This document shows, one piece after another, positions 8,604 to 16,098 of a stretch of 34,284 nucleotides of DNA. The notes under the pieces were generated by a model. The model did not search any database. It was not told the DNA's origin and saw nothing but the letters and a program-made list of their open reading frames with translations. The stretch comes from JAHHUA01 sp036635475 (lineage in GTDB: Bacteria; Bacillota; Clostridia; Oscillospirales; Ruminococcaceae), in assembly GCA_036635475.1 (NCBI GenBank), contig JAVWQH010000021.1:1-34284 (forward strand), written 5' to 3'. How positions within the stretch are numbered: the stretch's first letter is position 1; each line of letters begins with the position of its first letter. A program made the position numbers and the translations under genes.

Positions 8604-10577
8604 TTGGAAATAAGTGAATTAATAAAAAATAACATAAAATATTTAACTGCTTTAAGCAAAAATTTTCCTACAATTCAAAGTGTTTCAACTGAAATAATAA
8701 ATCTAAAAGCTATTTTGGATTTGCCAAAAGGCACTGAACACTTCGTCAGCGATATTCATGGCGAACACGAGGCTTTTATCCACATTCTAAACAGTGCCTC
8801 GGGAGTAATTCACGAGAAAATCGACATTCTTTTTGGCAAAACACAATCCCTTGAAGAACGTAAAAAACTTGCTACACTCATATATTATCCTTCCCAAAAA
8901 CTTCAACTGATAAAAGATGAAGTTGAAAATATTGATGAATGGTACAAAAAAGTTTTGGTGGAACTTATTGAGATATGCCGACTTGTTTCTTCCAAATACA
9001 CTCGTTCAAAAGTGAGAAAAGCCTTACCAAAGGATTTTGCATATATTCTTGATGAACTTCTTCACGCAGGTCACGATGGCAAAAATAAAGACGAATACTA
9101 CAATGAAATCATCAAAGCTATCATCGAAATAGACAGAGCTGACGCATTTATTGTTGCGCTCGCCGATGTTATAAAACGTCTTGCTGTGGACCGACTTCAT
9201 ATTGTTGGAGATATTTTTGACCGAGGCGAACGCCCCGACATAATTATGGACACTTTGATGAACCACCACAGTGTTGATATTCAATGGGGAAATCACGATA
9301 TTTTATGGATGGGGGCTGCTGCCGGAAGTGAAACTTGTATCAGCAATGTCCTCAATATTTGCCTTAGATTTTCTGCACTTGATTTGTTGGAAATCGGCTA
9401 CGGAATAAGCCTTAGACCACTTATGACATTTGCTGAAACCACCTACACCGAGGGTGACCAGTTTAAGCCAAAACAATATGGGGAATATCTTGGCGACTAT
9501 GATAAACTGCTTCTGGCTAAAATGCGTAAAGCCATAACTGTTATCCTTTTCAAAACTGAAGGGACAATTATCAAGAGAAATCCTCTTTTTGAAATGCAGC
9601 CAAGACTTCTTTTGGATAAAATCAATTATCAGGACAAAACTGTGACAATTGATGACAATGTTTACCCTATCAAAGACGTTAATTTCCCAACAATCAACCC
9701 TGACGACCCATATGCACTAACTGATGAAGAAAAGCTTGTAATTGCAGAACTTAAACGAGCATTTATGCAAAGTGAAAAACTCCAAAAACACATTGCCTTT
9801 TTGTACTCAAAAGGTAGTATTTACAAGTGTTTTAACTCTAATTTGCTCTATCATGGCTGTGTGCCTATGAATGATGATGGCAGTTTCACCGAACTTTGTT
9901 TTGACTCGAAAAAAATGAGTGGCAAAGAATATCTGGACTACTGCGACAAAATGGCTAGAGATGCGTTTTTCCTGCCTGAAACCAGTGAAGAAAAACAAAA
10001 TGGCAAGGATTTTATATGGTATTTATGGTGCGGAAAACATTCTCCTCTTTTTGGCAGACACGCAATGACTACATTTGAACGTTGTGAAATTGCTGACGAA
10101 GAAGTTTGGAAAGAAAAAAAAGACCCTTACTACACCTTTACGAAAGATGCTGAATATTGCCGAAAAATTCTAGCAGAATTTGGTCTTGACCCATTTTCTT
10201 CTCACATTATTAATGGACACGTTCCCGTTAAAATCAAAGATGGTGAAAGTCCTCTCAAAGCTAATGGAAAACTCATTAATATTGATGGTGGATTTTGCAA
10301 GCACTACCAAAAAACAACAGGTATTGCAGGCTACACTTTGACATATAATTCATATTGTCTGCGTTTAATCAGTCACGAACCTTTCAAAACTGCTCAATAT
10401 GCAATTGAAAATAACTATGATATTGTTTCAACTAGTAATGTTTTTGAAACAGTTGAAAAAAGAAAAACTGTTGGCGACACTGACACAGGCAATGAGTTAA
10501 GAACTCAAATTGACGATTTAATGCTTCTGCTAAAAGCATATCGACTTGGCATTATCAATGAATCCCAACAGAAATAA
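8604..10577 (+). CDS. fbp: Fructose-1,6-bisphosphatase, class III
   Basis: Gluconeogenic enzyme that dephosphorylates fructose 1,6-bisphosphate. At 657 residues it matches the large Bacillota class III enzyme, unrelated to the E. coli Fbp. Metallophosphatase motifs are visible: FVSDIHGEHEAF, HIVGDIFDRGERPD, WGNHDILWMGAAAG and HIINGHVPVK, giving the Asp, His and Asn metal ligands. The start is TTG at 8604, seven bases after a perfect AGGAGG (8591-8596). A stem-loop terminator follows the stop. Stand-alone gene, divergent from the phosphate symporter and convergent with the 6S RNA gene. Confidence 0.97.
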   Translation: MEISELIKNNIKYLTALSKNFPTIQSVSTEIINLKAILDLPKGTEHFVSDIHGEHEAFIHILNSASGVIHEKIDILFGKTQSLEERKKLATLIYYPSQKLQLIKDEVENIDEWYKKVLVELIEICRLVSSKYTRSKVRKALPKDFAYILDELLHAGHDGKNKDEYYNEIIKAIIEIDRADAFIVALADVIKRLAVDRLHIVGDIFDRGERPDIIMDTLMNHHSVDIQWGNHDILWMGAAAGSETCISNVLNICLRFSALDLLEIGYGISLRPLMTFAETTYTEGDQFKPKQYGEYLGDYDKLLLAKMRKAITVILFKTEGTIIKRNPLFEMQPRLLLDKINYQDKTVTIDDNVYPIKDVNFPTINPDDPYALTDEEKLVIAELKRAFMQSEKLQKHIAFLYSKGSIYKCFNSNLLYHGCVPMNDDGSFTELCFDSKKMSGKEYLDYCDKMARDAFFLPETSEEKQNGKDFIWYLWCGKHSPLFGRHAMTTFERCEIADEEVWKEKKDPYYTFTKDAEYCRKILAEFGLDPFSSHIINGHVPVKIKDGESPLKANGKLINIDGGFCKHYQKTTGIAGYTLTYNSYCLRLISHEPFKTAQYAIENNYDIVSTSNVFETVEKRKTVGDTDTGNELRTQIDDLMLLLKAYRLGIINESQQK

Positions 10578-10582
10578 TTTTA

Positions 10583-10617
10583 AAAGGAGCTGTCCGTTTT
10601 TGACGAATAGCTCCTTT
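10583..10617 (+). terminator. Terminator of fbp
   Basis: AAAGGAGCT (10583-10591) and AGCTCCTTT (10609-10617) form a perfect 9-bp stem with a 17-base loop right after the fbp stop. A T-rich stretch follows. Confidence 0.8.
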
Positions 10618-10655
10618 ATATTTTCTCTTTTAAGTTGTAATTATTAAAAGGGTTA

Positions 10656-10691
10656 AAAAAGGGGACATATCCGTTTTAGTGGATATGTCCC
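10656..10691 (-). terminator. Terminator facing the 6S RNA / DUF1292 side
   Basis: A perfect 11-bp stem, GGGACATATCC (10662-10672) with GGATATGTCCC (10681-10691) and an 8-base loop. On the minus strand a run of T (plus-strand A's 10655-10660) follows, so it terminates minus-strand transcripts, while the neighbouring hairpin stops fbp. Confidence 0.85.
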
Positions 10692-10721
10692 TAATAATTT
10701 TAAAATCCTATATTTTATACA

Positions 10722-10921
10722 ATAAAAGTAAGAATCCGCCGTGCCGTCATACCGCATGTTAGAACCCGTCACTTGACAGGTGGGTACCGCCCTTATGCTT
10801 CGTACTCCCTTCATCTCGTAAACGAGGAGGTCTGCATTCCACATATGGAGATAGGGTTCCCTTTAATGATGTGTTGGATCATAAAAAACGATATCAACCA
10901 ACAAAGCAGAAACATCTTACT
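10722..10921 (-). ncRNA. ssrS: 6S RNA
   Basis: 6S RNA mimics an open promoter and sequesters sigma-A RNA polymerase. Four things support it. (i) There is no convincing protein, but an excellent sigma-A promoter sits just upstream. (ii) The predicted ends pair: AGTAAGA with TCTTACT, then TCTGC with GCGGA, giving the long closing stem. (iii) The distance between them, about 200 nt, is the usual 6S length. (iv) The 3' part reads ACCCACCTGTCA, then TGACGGGTTCTAACATGCGG and GACGGCACGGCGGA, which matches my recollection of the conserved 3' strand of Bacillota 6S RNAs. An Infernal search with the Rfam 6S model would settle it. Ends are approximate. Confidence 0.75.
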
Positions 10922-10927
10922 AAGGTT

Positions 10928-10956
10928 ATTATACAACATAAATAAGCTTTTAACAA
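10928..10956 (-). promoter_or_regulatory. Sigma-A promoter of the 6S RNA gene
   Basis: TTGTTA (10951-10956) and TATAAT (10928-10933) are 17 bases apart on the minus strand. Initiation about seven bases on places the RNA 5' end at the first bases of the predicted closing stem. Confidence 0.8.
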
Positions 10957-10980
10957 GAGAAATTTTTGGTAAATTTGAAA

Positions 10981-11295
10981 TTACTTTTCAGCATCTTCGT
11001 CAACAAAGTCATATTCATCTTCAAGATTTTTCATAAAGATTGCAGATATCCTATTAAATTCGTCTTCGTCCTCGATAGCTTCAAGGTATTCGCCCTCTTC
11101 GCCCTCTTCAACAACTTGCAAAACAACAAGCTCGCCGTCGTCTTCAAGCAATTCCTCAGAACCATCAAAAACAGGAACAAGTGCCATATAACGTTTGCCG
11201 TTTTCTTCCATAGTGTTTGCTACTTCAAATTCATGCTCAACGCCGCTTTCGTCAACTAGAGTTAGAATATCCATACCGTAATCCATATCAGTCAT
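10981..11295 (-). CDS. DUF1292 family protein (YrzB-like)
   Basis: A 104-residue, very acidic protein of unknown function. MDILTLVDESGVEHEFEVAN followed by GKRYMALVPV is the typical DUF1292 two-sheet pattern, in which the middle strand carries YMALVPV. A long Glu/Asp-rich stretch follows. I take the ATG at 11295 because AGGAGG lies seven bases upstream. A longer frame from 11349 would read through a hairpin and has no ribosome binding site. In Bacillus the homologue is in the yrrK-yrzB cluster; here it stands alone, upstream of 6S RNA. Confidence 0.87.
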   Translation of the reverse strand: MTDMDYGMDILTLVDESGVEHEFEVANTMEENGKRYMALVPVFDGSEELLEDDGELVVLQVVEEGEEGEYLEAIEDEDEFNRISAIFMKNLEDEYDFVDEDAEK

Positions 11296-11304
11296 AACAA
11301 AACC

Positions 11305-11322
11305 TCCTGCCTCTTTGGTGAG
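11305..11322 (-). promoter_or_regulatory. Hairpin abutting the DUF1292 ribosome binding site
   Basis: On the minus strand GCCTCT, a six-base loop and AGAGGC form a hairpin whose 3' arm touches the AGGAGG of the DUF1292 gene. It could modulate translation, but a 6-bp stem is weak evidence. Confidence 0.35.
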
Positions 11323-11364
11323 AGGCTGCCATTCTTGCGGTAATGGCATACCGATTTACTTATA

Positions 11365-11391
11365 ATTATATCCAAATATATTTTAAATCAA
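11365..11391 (-). promoter_or_regulatory. Possible promoter of the DUF1292 gene
   Basis: TATAAT on the minus strand at 11365-11370, with TTGATT at 11386-11391 only 15 bases away. The -10 is perfect but the spacing is short. Confidence 0.4.
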
Positions 11392-11467
11392 TCTTAGCAA
11401 TAAGTCAAGAACAATTAATCTTGTGTGAATTATCAATAAATTAATCAAAGTTTGTTGAAAATTACTA

Positions 11468-11496
11468 TTGAATATTGCTCAATTGAGTACTATAAT
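11468..11496 (+). promoter_or_regulatory. Sigma-A promoter of the repeat-bearing RNA, with embedded palindrome
   Basis: TTGAAT (11468-11473) and a perfect TATAAT (11491-11496) are 17 bases apart. The spacer contains CTCAATTGAG (11479-11488), a perfect 10-bp palindrome placed where a repressor could block polymerase. Predicted start about 11503. Confidence 0.7.
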
Positions 11497-11551
11497 AAAG
11501 ATACAAAAAAGGATTAATGAATACACAAAGATTATGAGAGGAGTGATTCCG

Positions 11552-11596
11552 ATGTACGCTGAGGAATTAACGCAAACTCTGGAGGTCCTCCAATAA
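11552..11596 (+). CDS. Possible 14-residue leader peptide
   Basis: An ATG at 11552, eight bases after AGAGGAG, opens a frame reading MYAEELTQTLEVLQ and stopping at TAA. The spacing is that of a real ribosome binding site. The start codon lies in the loop of a 7-bp hairpin, TGATTCC (11544-11550) with GGAATTA (11563-11569), and TGGAG/CTCCA pair over the last codons. It may be a translated leader, or the purine-rich stretch may just belong to the RNA fold. I recognise no known peptide. Confidence 0.35.
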   Translation: MYAEELTQTLEVLQ

Positions 11597-11662
11597 AATC
11601 CATTGATTATCAAATAATCAGTCTAATTATCTACAGACAAAAATCTTCCTTAAAATTTAAAA

Positions 11663-12265
11663 CACAGTCACTAACTACAGATTTAAAAATAATTAATAAT
11701 CCAGTAGAATTTTAGTCCGGTTTGATTATCACAAATGAAAGGCGAAATCCAATGGAAATTTAATTAACGCACAGTCACTAACTACAGATTTAAAAAATAA
11801 TTAATAATCCAGTAGAATTTTAGTCCGGTTTGATTATCACAAATGAAAGGCGAAATCCAATGGAAATTTAATTAACGCACAGTCACTAACTACAGATTTA
11901 AAAAATAATTAATAATCCAGTAGAATTTTAGTCCAGTTTGATTATCACAAATGAAAGGCGAAATCCAATGGAAATTTAATTAACGCACAGTCACTAACTA
12001 CAGATTTAAAAAATAATTAATAATCCAGTAGAATTTTAGTCCAGTTTGATTATCACAAATGAAAGGCGAAATCCAATGGAAATTTAATTAACGCACAGTC
12101 ACTAACTACAGATTTAAAAAATAATTAATAATCCAGTAGAATTTTAGTCCAGTTTGATTATCACAAATGAAAGGCGAAATCCAATGGAAATTTAATTAAC
12201 GCACAGTCACTAACTACAGATTTAAAAAATAATTAATAATCCAGTAGAATTTTAGTCCAGTTTGA
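11663..12265 (+). repeat. 108-bp tandem repeat array, 5.6 copies
   Basis: Copies begin at 11663, 11770, 11878, 11986, 12094 and 12202 (at CACAGTCACTAACTACAG). The first is 107 bases long because an A-run is one shorter; the others are 108. The last is cut after about 64 bases, at TTTGA. Copies are nearly identical: the first two read AGTCCGG where the rest read AGTCCAG. That points to recent unequal duplication, with the G-to-A variant spreading to the right. All frames contain stops, so the array is not protein coding. Each full unit carries GATTATC and CAATGG, 6-7-base segments complementary to the 3' and 5' partners of the long-range helix. Confidence 0.97.
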
Positions 12266-12500
12266 ATCGAGTTTTCTCGTATCACTACATTTAACTAATT
12301 ATAATCGTTTCCTCAAGTTTCGAGCGCATCACATGTGCAGATAGAGATTATAAAATAAGTTGTATGTTCTTTTCCTTAGAAAACATTCTGGGGGACAAGA
12401 TAATCAATGGAAGCATGGCTTCACAAGAATATACTTTCAAATCTGCCTAGCTCGCACATCGAAAAAATAAATAGTTTTCTAAAATTCTAATATAAATCTT

Positions 12501-12539
12501 AAGACCTATGCAATACGAATTGCGTAGGTCTTGCTTTTG
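12501..12539 (+). terminator. Strong terminator of the repeat-bearing RNA
   Basis: A 13-bp stem with one G-U pair (arms 12501-12513 and 12520-12532), a 6-base loop, then GCTTTTGTTT. A classic intrinsic terminator on the plus strand, with no plus-strand gene upstream other than the repeat unit. Confidence 0.88.
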
Positions 12540-12615
12540 TTTGTAAATATAGCTCTATCAAATGTTGGGGCAGCAAAGACCTACTGAAAAATTACAATAT
12601 AATTATAACAACAAA

Positions 12616-12644
12616 AGGGTGTGTATCGAAATGATACACACCCT
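12616..12644 (-). terminator. Terminator of the secreted-protein gene
   Basis: AGGGTGTGTATC (12616-12627) and GATACACACCCT (12633-12644) pair perfectly over 12 bases with a 5-base loop. On the minus strand TTTTGTTGTT follows. The arms closely resemble the hairpin at 29688-29716. Confidence 0.88.
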
Positions 12645-12678
12645 AAAATGTTTATAAGTTAATGTGGCTATGGTTTAA

Positions 12679-14136
12679 TTATCTTCTTGCTAATGCTCTG
12701 TCTGTGAAAACAATATCTCCGCCTTCACTTACATTAAAATGCAAGAAACCTGCTCTATCAACATATGGTGCTGCATTTGGCAAAGCTTTATATTTGTTGG
12801 TTTTTGGGTCATAACGATAAGCTCTCAATGTTTTTGTGTTAAGACCTGAAACATCAGCCTTAATTGCAATGCTAACTGTCATACCAAAGTTACCACTTTG
12901 TGTAAAGCGAACTGCTGCAACCTTGTTGTTAAACCATTTTTCAAAGAAAGTTTTTGTTGAAGTTTGGTTTTGATTCATGCCAAGATTGAATTTAGCAGGA
13001 ACTTTAGATGTATTTTTAGCATCAATATACCATTGATATGGGATTGTACCATTATCAACTCTTCTTAAAATCAATCTTTCGCCGGATTTTAACACATCTT
13101 TAGCATTGAAAAGGTCAGAACCTGAAGTGTACAATGTGTCATTTGCCATATTGATAATTGCATAGATTCCTTCACGTTTTGCAGTATTAATAACGGAAGT
13201 TGTCAAAGAAAGTTGTGTGTTTGATGTTGTTCCAGGATTGATAGGAGCAACACTATCGGAAGTTGTTGTATCTTCAGTAGTGTCTTCTGTGCTATCAGAA
13301 CTTGTTGATGCGTTTTTAAGTGGTTTGTTTGATGTAACGTATCTTGTTAGAGTCTTTGTTTTTAGCTTCAAAATGCCATTGCTCTTTGAAGGATTAAGCT
13401 TAACAAGTCCATTGTCAGTTACTTCGTACAAATAGCTGTCTTCTGTGTTAAATGATAGGCTGCCCAAAGTTGAGAAAGATGGCTCACCAGGGAATGAAAC
13501 GAAATTCATGTAAGCACTTGGGTTTTCGTCAACAATAGCCATATCTTCATCAGTGTTGTAGGAAAAATTAAATTTCCTGTTACCTGATGAAACCTTACCA
13601 TCGTAAACAACAAATCCACGATCAAATGAAATGCTTACTTTGGTAATATCTCTGTCAAATTCAATTAATGGTCTGTAATTGTCAACTTCGATTTCATCGT
13701 CGTAAACTTCTTCATATTCGCCGTTTACTTCGAATGCTACAACACTTGAAGTTGCTTCGTTTCTTGAACCACGTTTTTCCTTTGTCTTTATGCGAATATC
13801 AGTTGCAGTTATAGCATTTCTTGTACCTCTGCCTTTTACTACAAGTTGATAATCGCCTGTTGTGCCTTTAACTATTCTTGCATATTCCAAATAGCTTTTA
13901 CCTGCAAGAATTTCAACAGTAACGGAATAATCTTTCATATAGTCCTTGTCAATACGATAACCTCTTGATGTTCTCAAATCATAACGATATGCAATACCAG
14001 GAACTAAAGATGTTCCAGCAGAGTTAGATTTAACATCAATTTCCGCATAATCAACAGTAGTTGCTGCAAAGCTTGTAATTGAATTAACCCCGAGCAACAT
14101 TGTTAATGTTAGAAACAACGCTAGAAATTTTTTCAT
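12679..14136 (-). CDS. Secreted protein of unknown function
   Basis: A 485-residue exported protein I do not recognise. Residues 1-25 are a Sec signal peptide (MKKFLALFLTLTMLLGVNSI, then TSFA before the likely cleavage). Residues about 26-265 are rich in beta-prone segments. A Ser/Thr/Asp linker at about 270-300 (SSDSTEDTTEDTTTSD) separates them from a C-terminal domain rich in aromatic residues, which contains YQWYIDAKNT and ends LARR. I see no lipobox, sortase motif or SLH repeat, so it may be released or wall-associated by other means. ATG 14136 follows AGGGGGT. It is monocistronic, with its own promoter, an 18-bp palindrome and a terminator. Confidence 0.85.
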   Translation of the reverse strand: MKKFLALFLTLTMLLGVNSITSFAATTVDYAEIDVKSNSAGTSLVPGIAYRYDLRTSRGYRIDKDYMKDYSVTVEILAGKSYLEYARIVKGTTGDYQLVVKGRGTRNAITATDIRIKTKEKRGSRNEATSSVVAFEVNGEYEEVYDDEIEVDNYRPLIEFDRDITKVSISFDRGFVVYDGKVSSGNRKFNFSYNTDEDMAIVDENPSAYMNFVSFPGEPSFSTLGSLSFNTEDSYLYEVTDNGLVKLNPSKSNGILKLKTKTLTRYVTSNKPLKNASTSSDSTEDTTEDTTTSDSVAPINPGTTSNTQLSLTTSVINTAKREGIYAIINMANDTLYTSGSDLFNAKDVLKSGERLILRRVDNGTIPYQWYIDAKNTSKVPAKFNLGMNQNQTSTKTFFEKWFNNKVAAVRFTQSGNFGMTVSIAIKADVSGLNTKTLRAYRYDPKTNKYKALPNAAPYVDRAGFLHFNVSEGGDIVFTDRALARR

Positions 14137-14168
14137 GATTTTTTACCCCCTACAAAATTTGTAATTAT

Positions 14169-14199
14169 ATTATAACTCATATATTCCAATATTGGAATA
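14169..14199 (-). promoter_or_regulatory. Promoter and 18-bp palindrome upstream of the secreted-protein gene
   Basis: TATAAT occurs at 14169-14174 (and again, overlapping, at 14164-14169) on the minus strand. Seventeen bases upstream, the -35 position falls inside a perfect 18-bp palindrome (14182-14199, TATTCCAAT and its complement). An operator there would occlude the -35, so regulated expression is likely. Confidence 0.6.
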
Positions 14200-14340
14200 G
14201 GAAAACAAAATTTTACAAAAATATTACAATTGTATTTCAATTTATGCAACAAAAGTAAATTTTTTTTGCACGTTGTGAGAATTTAATAGGCTAAAAATGG
14301 TTTTATTGAAATATTAAAGCAATTTTAAGAGAAAAATCAC

Positions 14341-16026
14341 TTAATATTTTGTTTCTAGCCATTCGCCCATTGTATCACAGGTCGTTTTCAAGCAACCATC
14401 ATCAATTGGAGAGATAAGACCCACAGTTCTACATATCTCAACAAAGAATTTTGTGCCGCCAAGCTTGACAAAATCGTAATATGTTTCCCAAGCTTTCTTT
14501 TTGTCCTTTATCATTAAAGAAAATACTTGCAATGCTACTGTTTGAGCCAAACAATAGTCAATATAATAGAAAGGAAGAGTGTAAATGTGGAGTTGTCTTT
14601 GCCAGCCTGCTCCCCTTCCATAGAAAGGAATACCTTCAAAATCAATCCATGGACGGAATGTTTTTTCAAGTTTTGCCCATTCTTCATTACGTTGCTCGTG
14701 AGTCATTTCAGGGTGAGAATAAACGATTTCCTGAAAATTGTCAACCGCAGTACCATAAGGAATAAAGAACAATGCTCCCTCTGCGTGTGATAATTCATAT
14801 TTTGCTGTTTCTTCCTTGAAGAAAAGTTCGTGCCAAGGAGAAGTTAAAAATTCCATACTCATTGAATGTACTTCACAGGCTTCCATTGACGGAGATTTTT
14901 GACATTCAAATTCGATGAATTGATTTGCGGTATAGTCAGCAAAAGCATGTCCTGCTTCATGAGTCAAAATTTCGACATCATCAGAAGTTCCGTTGAAATT
15001 TGCGAAGATAAATGGGCAATCATATTCTTGGAAAAATGTGCAGTACCCACCCGGAGCTTTGCCATCTTTTGCAAGGATATCAAACAAATCCATATCAAAC
15101 ATCAGTTCAATAAATTCTTTTGTTTGGGGACTCATTTCACTGTACATTTTTTTGGCACATTGAAGAAGTTCTTCCGGTGTACCTTTTGGAGTTGGGTTGC
15201 CATCGCTGAAATTGTAGCCGTCATCATATAAAGTTAAGCTGTCAAGACCAATGTGTTGAGCTTGTTTAACTTTTATTTTTTTAACAAGTGGCACTAAATC
15301 TTCAATAACTTGACGGCGGAAGTTTGCAATACCCTCAGGGCCATAGCAATTTCTTTGTTGGCGGATATAACCCAGTGGAACGAAGTTGTCAAAACCGAGT
15401 TTTTTTGCTTGCTGTGTACGATTTTTGACTAATTTGTCGAAAATTTCGTCAAATTCCTTTCTGTGTTCATCAAAAAACTGTCCATCTGCAAACCAAGCTT
15501 CACGACGTGTTTCCCTGTCATCACTTTGCTTGAATTTTCCCAATTGTGCAATTGTATAAATTTCACCTCTAAAAGAAATTTTTGCACTGGAATAAAGTTT
15601 TTGATAATCGGAGCAAAGAGCATTTTCTTCTTGCATAAGTGGGATAATTTCAGGTGTAAAAGCAGTGAGCTGCATTTCCATATTTTTGAAAGTAACATCG
15701 CCCAAAATCTTTTGAATTTCAGGGCGGAATTTGGAATTCAAAAGTGATTTGTAATAAGCATTATATTTTTCTTCTAATATAGGAATAATTGTGTTGAAAT
15801 AATTATGTTCATCTTCATAGAATTTATCTCTTGTATCAATAGCATTTCTAGCCTCACAGATGCTTGATAGAGTGTTAAAATGTTTCATAGTTTGTTCAAA
15901 CATTTTAACTGATTTTATTTGTTCATCTGCATTTTCAGCACAATTAATTGCTGAAATTATTTTGTCAATGCTTTCCTGCAACGTTTTAAGTTCAGGACGC
16001 TCATATGGCATTTCACTAAATTTCAA
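14341..16026 (-). CDS. M3 family oligoendopeptidase (PepF-like)
   Basis: Cytosolic zinc metallopeptidase that trims oligopeptides. The 561-residue sequence carries the HEAGH zinc motif at residues 356-360. The downstream EACEVHSMSMEF (Glu about 385) is the expected third ligand region of family M3. FANFNGTSDDVEILTHE before the motif is also M3-like. No signal peptide. The start is TTG at 16026, with AAGGGGA about nine bases upstream; the first ATG codon is residue 6. A consensus promoter overlapped by three TGACATAA-type half sites lies upstream. Length is a little under that of classical PepF (about 600). Confidence 0.93.
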   Translation of the reverse strand: MKFSEMPYERPELKTLQESIDKIISAINCAENADEQIKSVKMFEQTMKHFNTLSSICEARNAIDTRDKFYEDEHNYFNTIIPILEEKYNAYYKSLLNSKFRPEIQKILGDVTFKNMEMQLTAFTPEIIPLMQEENALCSDYQKLYSSAKISFRGEIYTIAQLGKFKQSDDRETRREAWFADGQFFDEHRKEFDEIFDKLVKNRTQQAKKLGFDNFVPLGYIRQQRNCYGPEGIANFRRQVIEDLVPLVKKIKVKQAQHIGLDSLTLYDDGYNFSDGNPTPKGTPEELLQCAKKMYSEMSPQTKEFIELMFDMDLFDILAKDGKAPGGYCTFFQEYDCPFIFANFNGTSDDVEILTHEAGHAFADYTANQFIEFECQKSPSMEACEVHSMSMEFLTSPWHELFFKEETAKYELSHAEGALFFIPYGTAVDNFQEIVYSHPEMTHEQRNEEWAKLEKTFRPWIDFEGIPFYGRGAGWQRQLHIYTLPFYYIDYCLAQTVALQVFSLMIKDKKKAWETYYDFVKLGGTKFFVEICRTVGLISPIDDGCLKTTCDTMGEWLETKY

Positions 16027-16055
16027 ATTATAACATCCCCTTTTCCATTTTTATC

Positions 16056-16098
16056 ATTATATACTGACATAAATATTATGTCAATATGATGACATAAT
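16056..16098 (-). promoter_or_regulatory. Consensus promoter overlapped by an operator array (pepF)
   Basis: On the minus strand TTGACA (16079-16084) and TATAAT (16056-16061) are 17 bases apart, both perfect. Over it lie three alternating half sites: TGACATAA (16065-16072), TTATGTCA (16076-16083) and TGACATAA (16090-16097). Each adjacent pair is a perfect inverted repeat, with 3- and 6-base centres. One half site covers the -35. Confidence 0.75.

Larger units (their letters stand above)
11503..12540 (+). ncRNA. Candidate long structured noncoding RNA with internal repeats
   Basis: A complete transcription unit without a sizeable reading frame. It runs from a good sigma-A promoter to a strong intrinsic terminator, through a ~160-nt 5' domain, 603 bases of 108-bp repeats, and a ~275-nt 3' domain. 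Pairings I can see: CCATTGATTATC (11600-11611) with GATAATCAATGG (12399-12410), 12 perfect bases across the repeats; CGAGC (12321-12325) with GCTCG (12450-12454), nesting GCAGAT (12337-12342) with ATCTGC (12441-12446); GATTAT (12346-12351) with ATAATC (12400-12405), which competes with the 12-bp helix; and small hairpins at 11580-11592 and 12268-12279. Minus extra repeats its length is about 540 nt, close to large RNAs such as ROOL, which is the first known class to test. Confidence 0.6.

Noticed and set aside
10653..11036. Short open frames on both strands over the 6S region
   Set aside because: No ribosome binding sites or family resemblance; the sequence is better explained as structured RNA with its own promoter.
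11731..12210. Mini frame in each repeat, ATG to TAA, reading MKGEIQWKFN
   Set aside because: No ribosome binding site precedes any copy (upstream is GATTATCACAA), and the frame is only ten codons.
11663..12265. Repeat array as a CRISPR
   Set aside because: The whole 108-bp unit repeats with no unique spacers, and no cas genes are present.
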